From: Epiperipatus broadwayi
Lineage: Eukaryota > Onychophora > Udeonychophora > Euonychophora > Peripatidae
Direction of reading: 5' to 3'
Assembly: GCA_028023455.1 (NCBI GenBank)
Contig: JAQFVV010000143.1
Location: 2,582,001-2,646,000 of the forward strand
Length of the DNA: 64,000 nucleotides
Below are positions 23,892 to 33,825 of this stretch, piece by piece. The translations under genes and the position numbers were made by a program. Position 1 is the stretch's first letter, and every line of letters begins with the position of its first letter. Under the pieces are notes generated by a model that was given only the letters and a program-made list of their open reading frames with translations, was not told the origin of the DNA and searched no databases.

Positions 23892-24625
23892 GTGTTTTAC
23901 GACCAGCAAGTAATAAATGGGCAAAGGCAGAATTGAGATGGTAAGCTTATAGTTTAATATGAATAATTTTAACTATATACATTGCCTATTATAAGGTGTA
24001 ATAAAATAATAAAAGGTCGTGGTGACCTGCATATAATAACCCTAGTCCTGCTTTTGGACTTACAGAGGCAGGAGTCTCTGACTTACAATTAATACTCGGA
24101 ACAAATAGATCAGGTTATGGGGGTTTATATATCCCTCAAGACTTCTGGAGTCTCTTACATACCTAACCATATATGGTGTTTTCACATACGTTTTACATTC
24201 ACGTAGTATTTTTACATTTCTCACCATATATGGCATTTTATACAGTTTTCTGACCCTATAAGGTCAGCTGGGCTCTCTATGATTTAACAGCATTGCAATT
24301 TAATGATAGTTATACATAATTACTATACAGTTATTATTCTTATTTTACATATTTATTATACATTACAAAGTATTAGTTTTACTCTACATTTATTATTGTA
24401 CTCTTATTTTTATACAACTTATTATTCTTATTTTACATATTCACTATTCATTACAAGTTATTAGTTTTATTTTATATTTATTATTGTACTCTTATTATTG
24501 TACAATGTACATATATATATATCTTGCTCGACCTTGAATACTGCAGAAATATTAAAATTTCCTATTTTTTTAAAAAAATATTTAATTGTTTATTTTTAAC
24601 TGTACCATGGCGCCAACATTTGCTG
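23892..24625 (+). repeat. Probable LTR followed by a tRNA primer-binding site
   Basis: A GC-richer block (about 24015-24290) lies within a segment that ends ...TGTACCA and is followed at 24607 by TGGCGCCAACATTTG, which looks like a retroelement primer-binding site (the 3' CCA of a tRNA pairs with TGG). The segment would start TGTGTTTTACGACC near 23892. No second LTR or coding part is visible, so this would be a 5' fragment. The GC-rich stretch has two short related blocks (ACCATATATGG). Confidence 0.4.
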
Positions 24626-24737
24626 TATTCCACTAAATACTGAATTTGATCAACTTTGTTTCTTCAGATTCTAATTTAGGTGTAAATTTAAATGGGTGAA
24701 TATTGTGATTCATTTTTGTTAGTCACACAAACAATAT

Positions 24738-24972
24738 CATTATTAATATTTCTGTAGTGTAATTTTCATTGCACTACTCTAACGCAAGGTAGGGAACGTT
24801 TTCTATCCACTTTCAACATCTTGTGAGGGGATGTAATCATATCTTGGGATCATAGATCTTTTTCACATGTCTTTGGTCATATGTTTATGATTAAAAAGTG
24901 GATAGAAAACTTTCTCTACCTTGTGTGATAGTGGTGTAATGAAAATTATACTACAGAAATATTATTCATTAT
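24738..24972. mobile_element. Fold-back MITE
   Basis: Left arm 24738-24812 and right arm 24893-24972 are inverted repeats of about 75 bp; both contain ATTTCTGTAGT, AATTTTCATT and GATAGAAAAC or their complements. The 80-bp centre has no coding capacity. The length and structure fit a miniature inverted-repeat element; the transposase family is unknown. Confidence 0.7.
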
Positions 24973-25755
24973 TGGATAATCTCTAGTCTAATGAGTGACT
25001 AATAAAAATCATTAATATCATTATTAAGTGTCATCCTATATTTACTTTTAGAGCATTATTGTCAAAGTCACTTTTTTTTTTCATTTGCAAATCTTTTTCC
25101 TAAAATAATATTATGATCTTTTTTTTGTTCACTTGATTTTGGTAGACATTGTTGCATTTACTTTCCATAATAGAAATAATAATACTTTCATTAGAGAGTA
25201 ATTTTTAAAAAAAATTATTTATCTTTTAACATTAAAAACAAAAATCAAAGCAATTACAACAATCAAAATTCATTTTTCTGTAGCCAAGAAGCAAACGACT
25301 TTTGATACCTGTTTTTGGCCTTAATGTACAAACAGTTTTTGTATCTAGCAAATGCTGAGATTTTGAATAGACAAGTCTATAGATACTATTTGAAAGTTCA
25401 GCTCACTATAAATATGCAAGTTGCACTATAGAATCGAAAACAAACCTCTTAGGCTTAAAACAAGTTTTTTTTTTTTTTAAAAAAAAAAATCACTATATTT
25501 TGACATTGTTAACAAAGAGCAGAAAATCAATTGAAACAAAGCAAAAAACATTCTGCATTTAACAATATATTCTTTGCAATTTTTATTGCTAGATGAGAGT
25601 GTAGATGCAGCTTCTGTAATCTACTTTATGCAAAGAGGTCAGAATAAAAATAATTTTTTAATTTGGTTTTTATTTTAAATCGTTTAGGTATGCCAAGAGC
25701 AGATCTTATCTCAAAATGCAGTCAAATGCATTCCGGCATAAAATTAGTATAAAGT

Positions 25756-25882
25756 GATAATATTTGTTAAGCGTTGGTGGTCGAGAGGTCAGCACATCTG
25801 CCTTATAAGCAGTTGTCCTGGGTTAGCGGGTTCGCTTCCCGGCCGATGCTATGACACATGAAAAAAGCAAGGGATAATATTT
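25756..25882 (+). mobile_element. tRNA-derived SINE with 10-bp target duplication
   Basis: The body begins GCGTTGGTGGTCGAGAGGTC (25771), with an A-box-like start, an anticodon-arm-like hairpin CTGC-CTTATAA-GCAG (about 25798-25812) and a B box GGTTCGCTTCC (about 25829-25839). It ends in a short A-rich tail (GAAAAAAGCAAGG). The decamer GATAATATTT stands on both sides (25756-25765 and 25873-25882). A second, minus-strand copy at 39925-40000 shares the 3' half. The extra arm before the B box is long, suggesting a Leu/Ser-type tRNA ancestor. Confidence 0.85.
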
Positions 25883-26557
25883 ATGCAAATAAATTATTAT
25901 TTAACCCGTTACCTTCATTTTAAAATATTTTTTAAAATTTGTTAATTTTTCAAATAGTGACACTGCTACCAACAAAAAAATTCTCAGTGCTGAAATACTG
26001 GAAGTGTAGTGGAGCTGGATTCCGGAAAGTCCAACTGGAATTAATCCCTGATTTGGTGACACTAGAATTTTTTTTTGGGAAGAGGCAGTTTTAAAATTAG
26101 TATAAAAGTCTGATATTTAAAAATATATGCTTTTGATTAAGATAAACATAAAATGTTGATCTGTTAATAAGCTTCTTAACTTTTTCAATTTTTATTAATA
26201 CTTCCCCACATCTCTTATTGTTTTTTTGTTACTACTTTTAAAAGAGTTTTTGGGGAGGCCTTTTGGAAAATTGTATATTTATATTTTAAATTAGGATTCT
26301 AGAATAAATTGTGTTGAATAAGCAAGTAATAGTAAATTACAACTGTGCCTCAGCTAATCTTAAATATGTTTAGAACAGAGAACTTAACACATGCCTACAT
26401 ATGTGCATATATAAAAATTCACCATGGCAAGAAATTTTATTGTAGATTTGATTGTTTTTGTTATCTTACGTTATTTTAAAACTCAAGTATAACTTTTTTT
26501 TATTATAAAAAAGTGGGGACTAGTGGAATTATATATTTTTGCTCTCTCTTTTTATAG

Positions 26558-26679
26558 GAACAAGTGCTAGTGGAGCCATTTTTATTATTGTAAACTCTGC
26601 TTTAGGAGCAGGGCTTCTTGCCCTTCCAGCAGCATTCAATGAAGCAGGAGGGATTGCAATAGCTGTCAGCATTCAATTT
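26558..26679 (+). CDS. SLC38A7: SLC38A7-like transporter, exon 2 (TM1)
   Basis: Preceded by a pyrimidine-rich acceptor (CTCTCTTTTTATAG) and followed by GTAAGT at 26680; it is 122 bp, entering in phase 1 and leaving in phase 0. It encodes [20 protein letters not shown] and then [19 protein letters not shown]. This is the first transmembrane helix of the SLC38 fold, where the N-S-x-L-G-A-G-L-L break in the helix helps to form the substrate and sodium site. The match to SLC38A7 and SLC38A8 is close residue by residue, and closer to these than to SLC38A1-type transporters. Frame is preserved across the junction with exon 1 (G|GA). Confidence 0.9.
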
Positions 26680-27639
26680 GTAAGTAAAATTTAGTTTATT
26701 TTATAGTTGGCATATTTATTTACATATTTTATGATATTTTTTTTTAACTTTCTCTCTTTTCATATATATAAAACAGCTTTAAATAGACACTGCTTGACAA
26801 ATCTGTCCAGCATCCTTAGTGAAGGAGAAGCTGATCAATTCTTTGTTTTATTTTCAAACTAAAAATATGTAGATTAGCCTCAGTTATAGTTAAAGCTGAT
26901 GAGATTTCTGCTCTTTTGGGTTTTTTTTATAATATTATTAGATTTAAAAACAAATAATAATTAAAGGAGTGAAAAATTTTATTAATGAAAATAAATTTGC
27001 CATGACGTCAAATGTCTAAACTTTTCATTATTTAACTGTCACGGAAGTTTAATAATCTTAAGAAAAAAATAATGATTTGTATTATTAATTTACTTTTCGC
27101 TCCATAGATTATGCTTTATTTTATACTAAATACCAAAAAAGGGATTACTGTTAACTGAAAAGACTCTTTGCTTCTATTTTAAAGGAAATTAGCACAATAA
27201 ATTCTTAATAGCCTATTCCATATGTTAAAGTATACAGTTCTTACTATTTATATGATTGTTCACTTAATAAGTATGGGTAGACTATTCATCAGTATGCTTA
27301 AGCAGTTTCGCCAAATTACTAGCTTTTATCTGTAAGTTTAAAACTAAGAAAACATTATGATTTTTTTTTTTTTTCAGTAAACTCTAGAGTTTTTAATTGA
27401 GACAACCAATTAGATTTTTTTGAGGCAAGATTTATGCCTATATATGAGAATGCTCACTTTCATTTATATTTTTACACTTTTGACATTGACAGATAAATAT
27501 AAATTACGGCCCTTGGTTCCCAAAGACTTCAAAATTATCAGATAATGCTGCATTTTTCGATTAAATATAGAGGATACTAAGAATAACTGGATTATAAACT
27601 AATTAAAACTTTATTTGGTCACATAGATATCATCTCAAG

Positions 27640-27910
27640 TGAAGAAGATTAGAACAAGAATTGTCTCATGTTAAATAGTGTACCAATCAAAACCGTGTGT
27701 TCACTCAACAAGATCCAGAATCCATGCAAAATTACAGCAGTCCAGCATGTTCGAGATATATAAGTCTGGAACAATACTAAACTGTCAATCTATTTACCTG
27801 TGCTCCAGGATCTCTGACTACATGAACAACGCTTTTGATGATGCCAGCGAGTTTCATTCTCACTCCATCCTAGCTAGAGTTCAGAGTTCACACGCGACTT
27901 AAAACAACAG
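27640..27910. other. Unexplained GC-richer block
   Basis: A stretch of near-balanced composition with a 74-codon open frame (27678-27902). I recognise no domain in it. It could be part of an unidentified LTR or other repeat. Confidence 0.3.
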
Positions 27911-29999
27911 ATTTACATTTCATTAATTAATACCTATCTAAATTTATTACAATTAAAGAACGGTGTGTAATATCCCTGACATTCATTGATAATTTAAATA
28001 AGTTGAAGATTGATTGATTTGAACTGCAATAATAATAACTTCATGGCAACAGAAAAGGAATGAATTTAAACCCATCAAATTTTATAAATGAATAAAAGGA
28101 ATTTATGTTAGAGATTTGGAATAATGACAAACCAAGATTTCAAAGTTATAATGCATCATACAAAATACGTCAATGATTGTCTACACAACTTGGTTATACG
28201 TATTGGACTCACAATTAGTAATTTAAAATTCAATAAGTAAATCAGATAACATTGTAATTAATCAATATTACCGCATTTCAATTTAGCAAGCAATTGCGAT
28301 CCATTTAAGACACAGATTAGGTTTTGATACAGCAAAACATAATACATTAGTTTACTAAATATAAATAATTGGCCAAGTGGTTTGCCAAGTTCAAATCTGC
28401 AATGATCCATCATTTTAGCCCTCGAAAATAAATCTACTTTTTTCCTCTAAACATATATAGACAACTGAAGAAGAATGAGTTATGTTAGACCATTATTACA
28501 TTTAAATAGGTTATAAGTTATGAATGTAGGAAAACAAATGTTTATCATACATAAATGCAATTCTATATTATATGTGATTAATTAATTAACTGGATTGGCT
28601 AATGAAAGATATGCCATCACAGTAGTGAAAGCATTTTAGGTTTATAAATAGAGAATAAATAAAGAATGCTAAAGGTGGTAAGACGTTATGGCTACAATAA
28701 AAGATCACATGAGGTTATTTACGATTTTCAAAGAGGCTTTGCTAGGAGAAGTTGATGAATGAGAGGACATGCTGGCCCGCTGACCAAAACATATCTCTGC
28801 ATAACAATAAAAGTTGATGTTCTGGGATGGCTTATCCATGTGTACCCATGCATATTTTAATGGCAGTATCTGAAAAAGGGAACTCCCTAGTAGGAAATAC
28901 GTCTACTTTTAAGGGAGACTAACATTATTGGATTAGGCATATTTAAAATTCCGCAGGTCTTAAGAGTTAAGTAGGAAAGCATGAACAATAATAATGACAA
29001 GTGAATAATTGTAACCATAAAGTACATAATACCGTATACATGCATCTATATATATGTTGTGCAAACAAACATGAACTCAATTCTGATTTAAATAGTTAGC
29101 TCTCTAGTGTAATAGAATATCCACAAAACCAGGGCAATTAATGAATCTTAAGAAAGTGTAATATAAAAGAAACAATGAGAATTAAAACCAAATTTAAAGA
29201 AGAGGATTGTTTTCCCACACTTCCAAACTTTAAAATCTCTCATGGCTTTATAAAGAAATGATGTTTATATTTCAAAACATTAAAATAAACCCTATATAAA
29301 AAAAACAAATTCACTTCTGGTGAGATTTTACAAAATTCTGCATGACAATTAATACATAAAATATATATATATATATATATAAATACAATTAATACTTGGG
29401 CACTAAAATCATAAACCCAAATGACATATACAATGTACATACTGATAAAATTTAATTTAAATTCTCTATAATGGATTTTACCTAAAGAGCTAAGTTTGGT
29501 TTAGGAAAATGTGATGGATTTTGCTTAAATAATTTAATAAATTATATTTTCTTTTGAGAAATGATTACGGGTAAAGATTAATTGGTAAATAATAGGAAAC
29601 TTAAACTTTTAAGACTATTTCTATCATTTAAATCATTTACAAAATAACAAATGTATAAAACTAAATGAGCTTCATCTATTAAGTACTTAGTGGAAAATCT
29701 ACATCTGCAACAATCTTGACCGGAGAAAGTAATAAAGACTAGAGTTGTAATATGCTCTTTGAATTTTGTACTTAACTTGGCAGCTTAGTCTAAGTCAACA
29801 TTAAAATAAATAAATTGCCATATCAAAATAATATGGAGTTCTAATAAGATTAAAACTGTTAAATTTTACAGAAAATAAAGTTAATGACATATTTAAAGAA
29901 AAGTTGTATAGACATTACATGTATAGATATTTTGCTCGAAGAGTGAATAAATGAGTATAAACTAATCAAAGATTAATATTAATTTAGGACTAAGGTTGT

Positions 30000-30375
30000 T
30001 AAAAGATTAGGGGTGTGCAACAAATGGGGTTACCTCATAACATAGCTGGAGACAGGCTTCACTAAGGCAGGCTTTCTTGGAGCAGTTCAATATCACTGGC
30101 TAGATGTTGACAGCATCAGAGAGGCATCATGATAGGCTGGTAGAGACAGAGTTCAAGGAAGTGAACCGTCTTTTCTTTACCCCAACATTAATTAGATGAA
30201 ACTTAAACTCGTAAGTTTATCTGTCCTGCTTCTTGATCAAATTGGGCTATTTATATGAACCAGCCCTGCTTTATCTGGATTCAGTACTCATGACATTCCC
30301 TCATGATTTCCCTCTGTGGTATGCATTGGTCTCCTTCAAAATAGGAATTCTCCCACCAAGATTGAACATGCCCTA
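30000..30375. other. Unexplained GC-richer block, LTR-like
   Basis: Contrasts with the surrounding AT-rich DNA. The minus strand has a TATA-like string (GTTCATATAAATAGCCC, about 30245-30261) and downstream cysteine- and proline-rich frames without a recognisable domain. It could be a solo LTR, but no partner, PBS or target duplication is seen. Confidence 0.3.
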
Positions 30376-31959
30376 AGGGTTTATTTGCTAATTAAAGAAA
30401 GCATTAACACAAATCTGATTTTCACCTTAATTAAATTTCACAAGTCATCGTATAAAACAAAGCCTATTTAATTGAGATTGAGATTTGTAATGAAAATTAA
30501 ATAAAATATAATAATAATAAAAAAAACTTTATTCACAAAAATTTGAGGAATTTATTATATTCTAGAAATAAGAAATTTTATAATACGATGGCTTTTAACA
30601 CTTACATTTAATAAGATTTTAATAATAAATTTATAAAGTATGACAAAATTACAAAGTCTGCCTTATACTGAATTGATTGTTTTTACATACTATGTGGGTA
30701 TATTTATTAAAACAAAATATAAAATATTATAAACTGACTAAGTAGAAAACGAATTTTAATGAAAAATTTTAAAATATTTGTCACACTTTATAGACATCTG
30801 AGATTATGTTTACACTTATTGCCCATTTATTTTATACAGAATTAGTAATAATAACACAAATAGTCGAATATTATAGCTTTCAAGTACTGATTATAAATAT
30901 TGATGATAAATTATACATATACTACCACCTCAACGAGACAGATGTCAGTTAACATACTTTAGGTTGGGTTCAAAATCATACTAGTGCTACTAACATTAGC
31001 ACTAGGTGAAGTGTAAATAAATGAGACAATATTTACAGCTTCAATAGGACACAATCAAATTCTGTGAAATTAAAAAAAAAAGATGACACAATTGATTTAA
31101 AACGTGAAGAAATACTCTACTGTAAAGACAGAAATGTAGGAAATACAAGTGGAGTAAAAGATTCATTATAAATAAAATCTGGAAGAACTATATATTAATG
31201 ATATATTTGTCAGAATAGTGAGATTAATTTTTCTTCTTAATATACCAAATGCAAACACTTAAGATTTATAATTGAAAAAATTTTATGTAGATATTACATA
31301 TTTTACAGAATTGTTGTGGAAAAAACATTTGACAAATGAAAGTGCATTGAATAAATTTGAATACAGAGACTGAAATGAGATGAATGTAAACTTAATGGAC
31401 TTTGTTATATATTAATTTTATGAGAAAAATTCCAAAGAGAAATGGACATTCTAACTATCTCTATAAAGGTTTAGCAGGATTAGATATTTTGACTAATAAA
31501 ACATTATATGAGCAATAAGATATAACTTAATGCAAACCTAGAGAAATAAACATTATTAAGAAAGATAGTATTAACAATTGATATCTCTAACTTTTAGAAA
31601 TGTTGCAGTAATTTTAAACTAGAAATTTTAAATCATTTTAAAATATTAAGAGAATTTGAAGATAGTTCAGACTTGAATGAAATCAATAAGCAGACAACTG
31701 ATTAACTGATCTTTTATTAAAAACAGACATATAGATAAAAGAAACAACTTTTGTGTAAATTTTTTTATTTTGCATGGAAATACATGTAAGAAAGGAATTT
31801 GAAAAAATTTAAAATGACCCATTTAGGATTCTGGAATTCTGAATTTAAAAAATGATATGGAAACAAAAACCAACAATGATGTAATGAAATATAATTGAAA
31901 AGTAGCATTGAAAGCTATAGAAAAGAATAAAAATCTCAAAGATGTAAAATCACATTGTA

Positions 31960-32700
31960 GTATATAGTATTGAAATAAACTAATTTTAACAAAGAAATGA
32001 TAGTATGATTATTTAAAAAAATGATATCTATAAATTTTAAGAAGAATTGTTCAAAGAACTATAATGCATCATAAATATATTTGCATTTTAAATGAAGAGA
32101 CAAGACTTATATTTAAATCTATAAAGAATACTGAATGATCACAATAATAATGTTTTAAAGAAATATTAGTTTTATTAGTTTTCTATCAGTTCTATATAAG
32201 ATATTTATTATGATGATTACAAATTATCTATAAAGAACTTTGGCATAAGATAATTATAAGAATAAGCTGAATTTAAAAAGTGATTATAATCTTGTAGATC
32301 TCATCCAAATTTGAATTGATCAATGTCAGTTTATTAAAAATAGTTAACAAAATGCAAAATAATCAATATAATATATACCGACTCTAAAGAGATTTGCATT
32401 AGTAAGGAATCTGTACTGCAAAATGATTTTACTTCCATAATGTTTTTTCAATTGGTTTTATCAGAAAGTGTTTTAAGGATTAAAATGTGAATTTTGGAGG
32501 AAGTAAAAATAAATGCACATACTTTAAGTAATTTAGGTTTTGTGCAGATGTTGTGGTTGTTTTTGAAAATAATGCTTCAAAGCTGCAGAAAATGTTAGAA
32601 GAGCTGCAAAAATTAAAGCACTAAAATAAAATGTCGAGAAAGATGTTGTCTCAGCCAAAATCAATATTAGGTTTTATAAATTCTTTCATGAGACAAAGTT
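31960..32700 (+). pseudogene. RTE-type LINE relic 1
   Basis: Translation with frameshifts gives SFISFLSVLYKIF (about 32170) and DYNLVDLIQI (about 32290), the RPISLLSVLYKIF and DHIQ region of RTE-like reverse transcriptases. FCADVVVVFENNASKLQKML (about 32538) is the catalytic region with FADD changed to FCAD. Many stops; inactive. Related relics are at 43230 and 44990. Confidence 0.7.
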
Positions 32701-32807
32701 TCCAGTAAATGGATAAGAATAAAAATACTACCTGTGAATGCTGGTAAAAGGAAAGTCATAGATCAAAGTAATTTGAATGCAGATAAAAGATTTAAATAAC
32801 TAAAAAA

Positions 32808-33240
32808 AGCAAGTCATATATAATGTGACATTACTTTTATAAGCTTGTAGTTACAAAAATGCAATACAGAGAGTGTACCAATAGCTCAAACAAGCTCTTA
32901 ATTAATAAGTGCGGTATGAGAAAACATTTAAAATCTCTATCCAGAACACTCTCATCTCCAGATTAACTGGTTTCGAGCTTATGGCTCATGTCAGTGGAGA
33001 GCTAGAATATTCGGACACTAGATCTAAAATATAAACTCAAAACCCAGCACTTATTTCATACGTATATTTAAGTAGAAACTCTGAAATTTTTGGACATAAA
33101 AATATCTTTAAATCCAGCTATCTAATTTAAGTAGCTATATGGGACTGAACTAAATTCAGATCTATCATATTTTAATAGCCTCAGCATAGCCAAAGCCTTA
33201 AAGGTAAAATTATAATAATTATAAAAAAAAAAAGCAAGTC
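32808..33240 (-). repeat. Family B hammerhead repeat, inverted copy
   Basis: Reverse complement of the units that follow on the plus strand. It shares AGCAAGTCATATATAA, GTAGTTACAAAAATGCA, TAATAAGTGCGGTATGAGAA and the GATCTAAAATATAAACTC blocks. Together with 33241-33870 it forms a minus-plus-plus array. Confidence 0.85.
32955..33001 (-). ncRNA. Hammerhead-like core (family B), decayed
   Basis: Minus strand: CUCCA, CUGACAU (32988-32994), GAGC-CAUAA-GCUC stem II, GAA, ACCAGUUAAUC, UGGAG. Stem I (UGGAG with CUCCA) and stem II pair well. Stem III is broken (GG changed to AA), and position 8 is A instead of G, so it is predicted inactive. Confidence 0.6.
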
Positions 33241-33354
33241 ATATATAACATGACATTACTTTTATAAGCTTGTAGTTACAAAAATGCAGTACACGTATGA
33301 AATAAGTGCTGGGTTTTGAGTTTATATTTTAGATCTAGTGTCCAAATATTCTAG

Positions 33355-33402
33355 CTCTCCACTGATGTGAGCCATAAGCTCGAAACCAGTTGGTCTGGAG
33401 AT
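33355..33402 (+). ncRNA. Type I hammerhead-like core (family B, best copy)
   Basis: Order: CUCUCCA (stem I 3' strand), CUGAUGU (33362-33368), stem II GAGC-CAUAA-GCUC (33369-33381), GAA (33382-33384), stem III ACC-AGUU-GGU, then C (33395) and UGGAGA (stem I 5' strand). All three stems pair: UGGAGA/UCUCCA 6 bp, stem II 4 bp, stem III 3 bp. The cleavage site is GUC. The only departure from the consensus core is U in place of the conserved A at position 9, and it is shared by all three copies. Confidence 0.7.
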
Positions 33403-33773
33403 GACAATGTTCTGGATAGAGATTTTAAATGTTTTCTCATACCGCACTTATTAATTAAGAGCTTGTTTGAGCTATTGGTACACTCTCTGTATTGCATTTT
33501 TGTAACTGCAAGCTTATAAAAGTAATGTCACGTTATATATGACTTGCTTTTTTTAATTATTATAATTTTATCTTTAAGGCTTTGTCTATGCTGAGGCTAT
33601 TATAATATGGTAGATCTGAATTTAGTTCAGTCCCATATAGCTATTTAAGTTAGATTGCTGAATTTAAAGACATTTTCATGTCCGAAAATTTCAGAGTTTC
33701 TACTTAAATATACATATGAAATAAGTGCTGGGTTTTGAGTTTATATTTTAGATCTAGTGTCCGAATATTATAG

Positions 33774-33825
33774 CTCTCCACTGACGTAAGCCATAAGCTC
33801 GAAAACAGTTGGTCTGGAGATGAGA
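33774..33825 (+). ncRNA. Hammerhead-like core (family B)
   Basis: CUCUCCA, CUGACGU (33781-33787), AAGC-CAUAA-GCUC, GAA (33801-33803), AACAGUUGGUC, UGGAGA. One stem III pair and one stem II pair are lost. Compared with the other copies, the variation follows CpG decay (CG to TG or CA), which points to an ancestral CUGACGU. Confidence 0.6.

Larger units (their letters stand above)
13444..26557 (+). other. Intron 1 of the transporter gene (13.1 kb)
   Basis: Bounded by GTAAGT (13444) and TTTTTATAG (ending 26557), phase 1. It is filled by a LINE, a gypsy element, ribozyme repeats, a MITE and a SINE, each listed separately. Stretches of it with no entry (for example 17600-18510, 18720-19690, 23110-23890 and 24975-25755) show nothing I can support. 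Confidence 0.75.

Noticed and set aside
25771-25850. Functional tRNA gene
   Set aside because: The acceptor stem does not pair properly and the sequence continues into a tail with target duplications, so it is a SINE.
26896-26940. CTGATGAGATTTCTGCTC as a hammerhead candidate
   Set aside because: Stem II could not be closed before a GAA triplet; likely chance.
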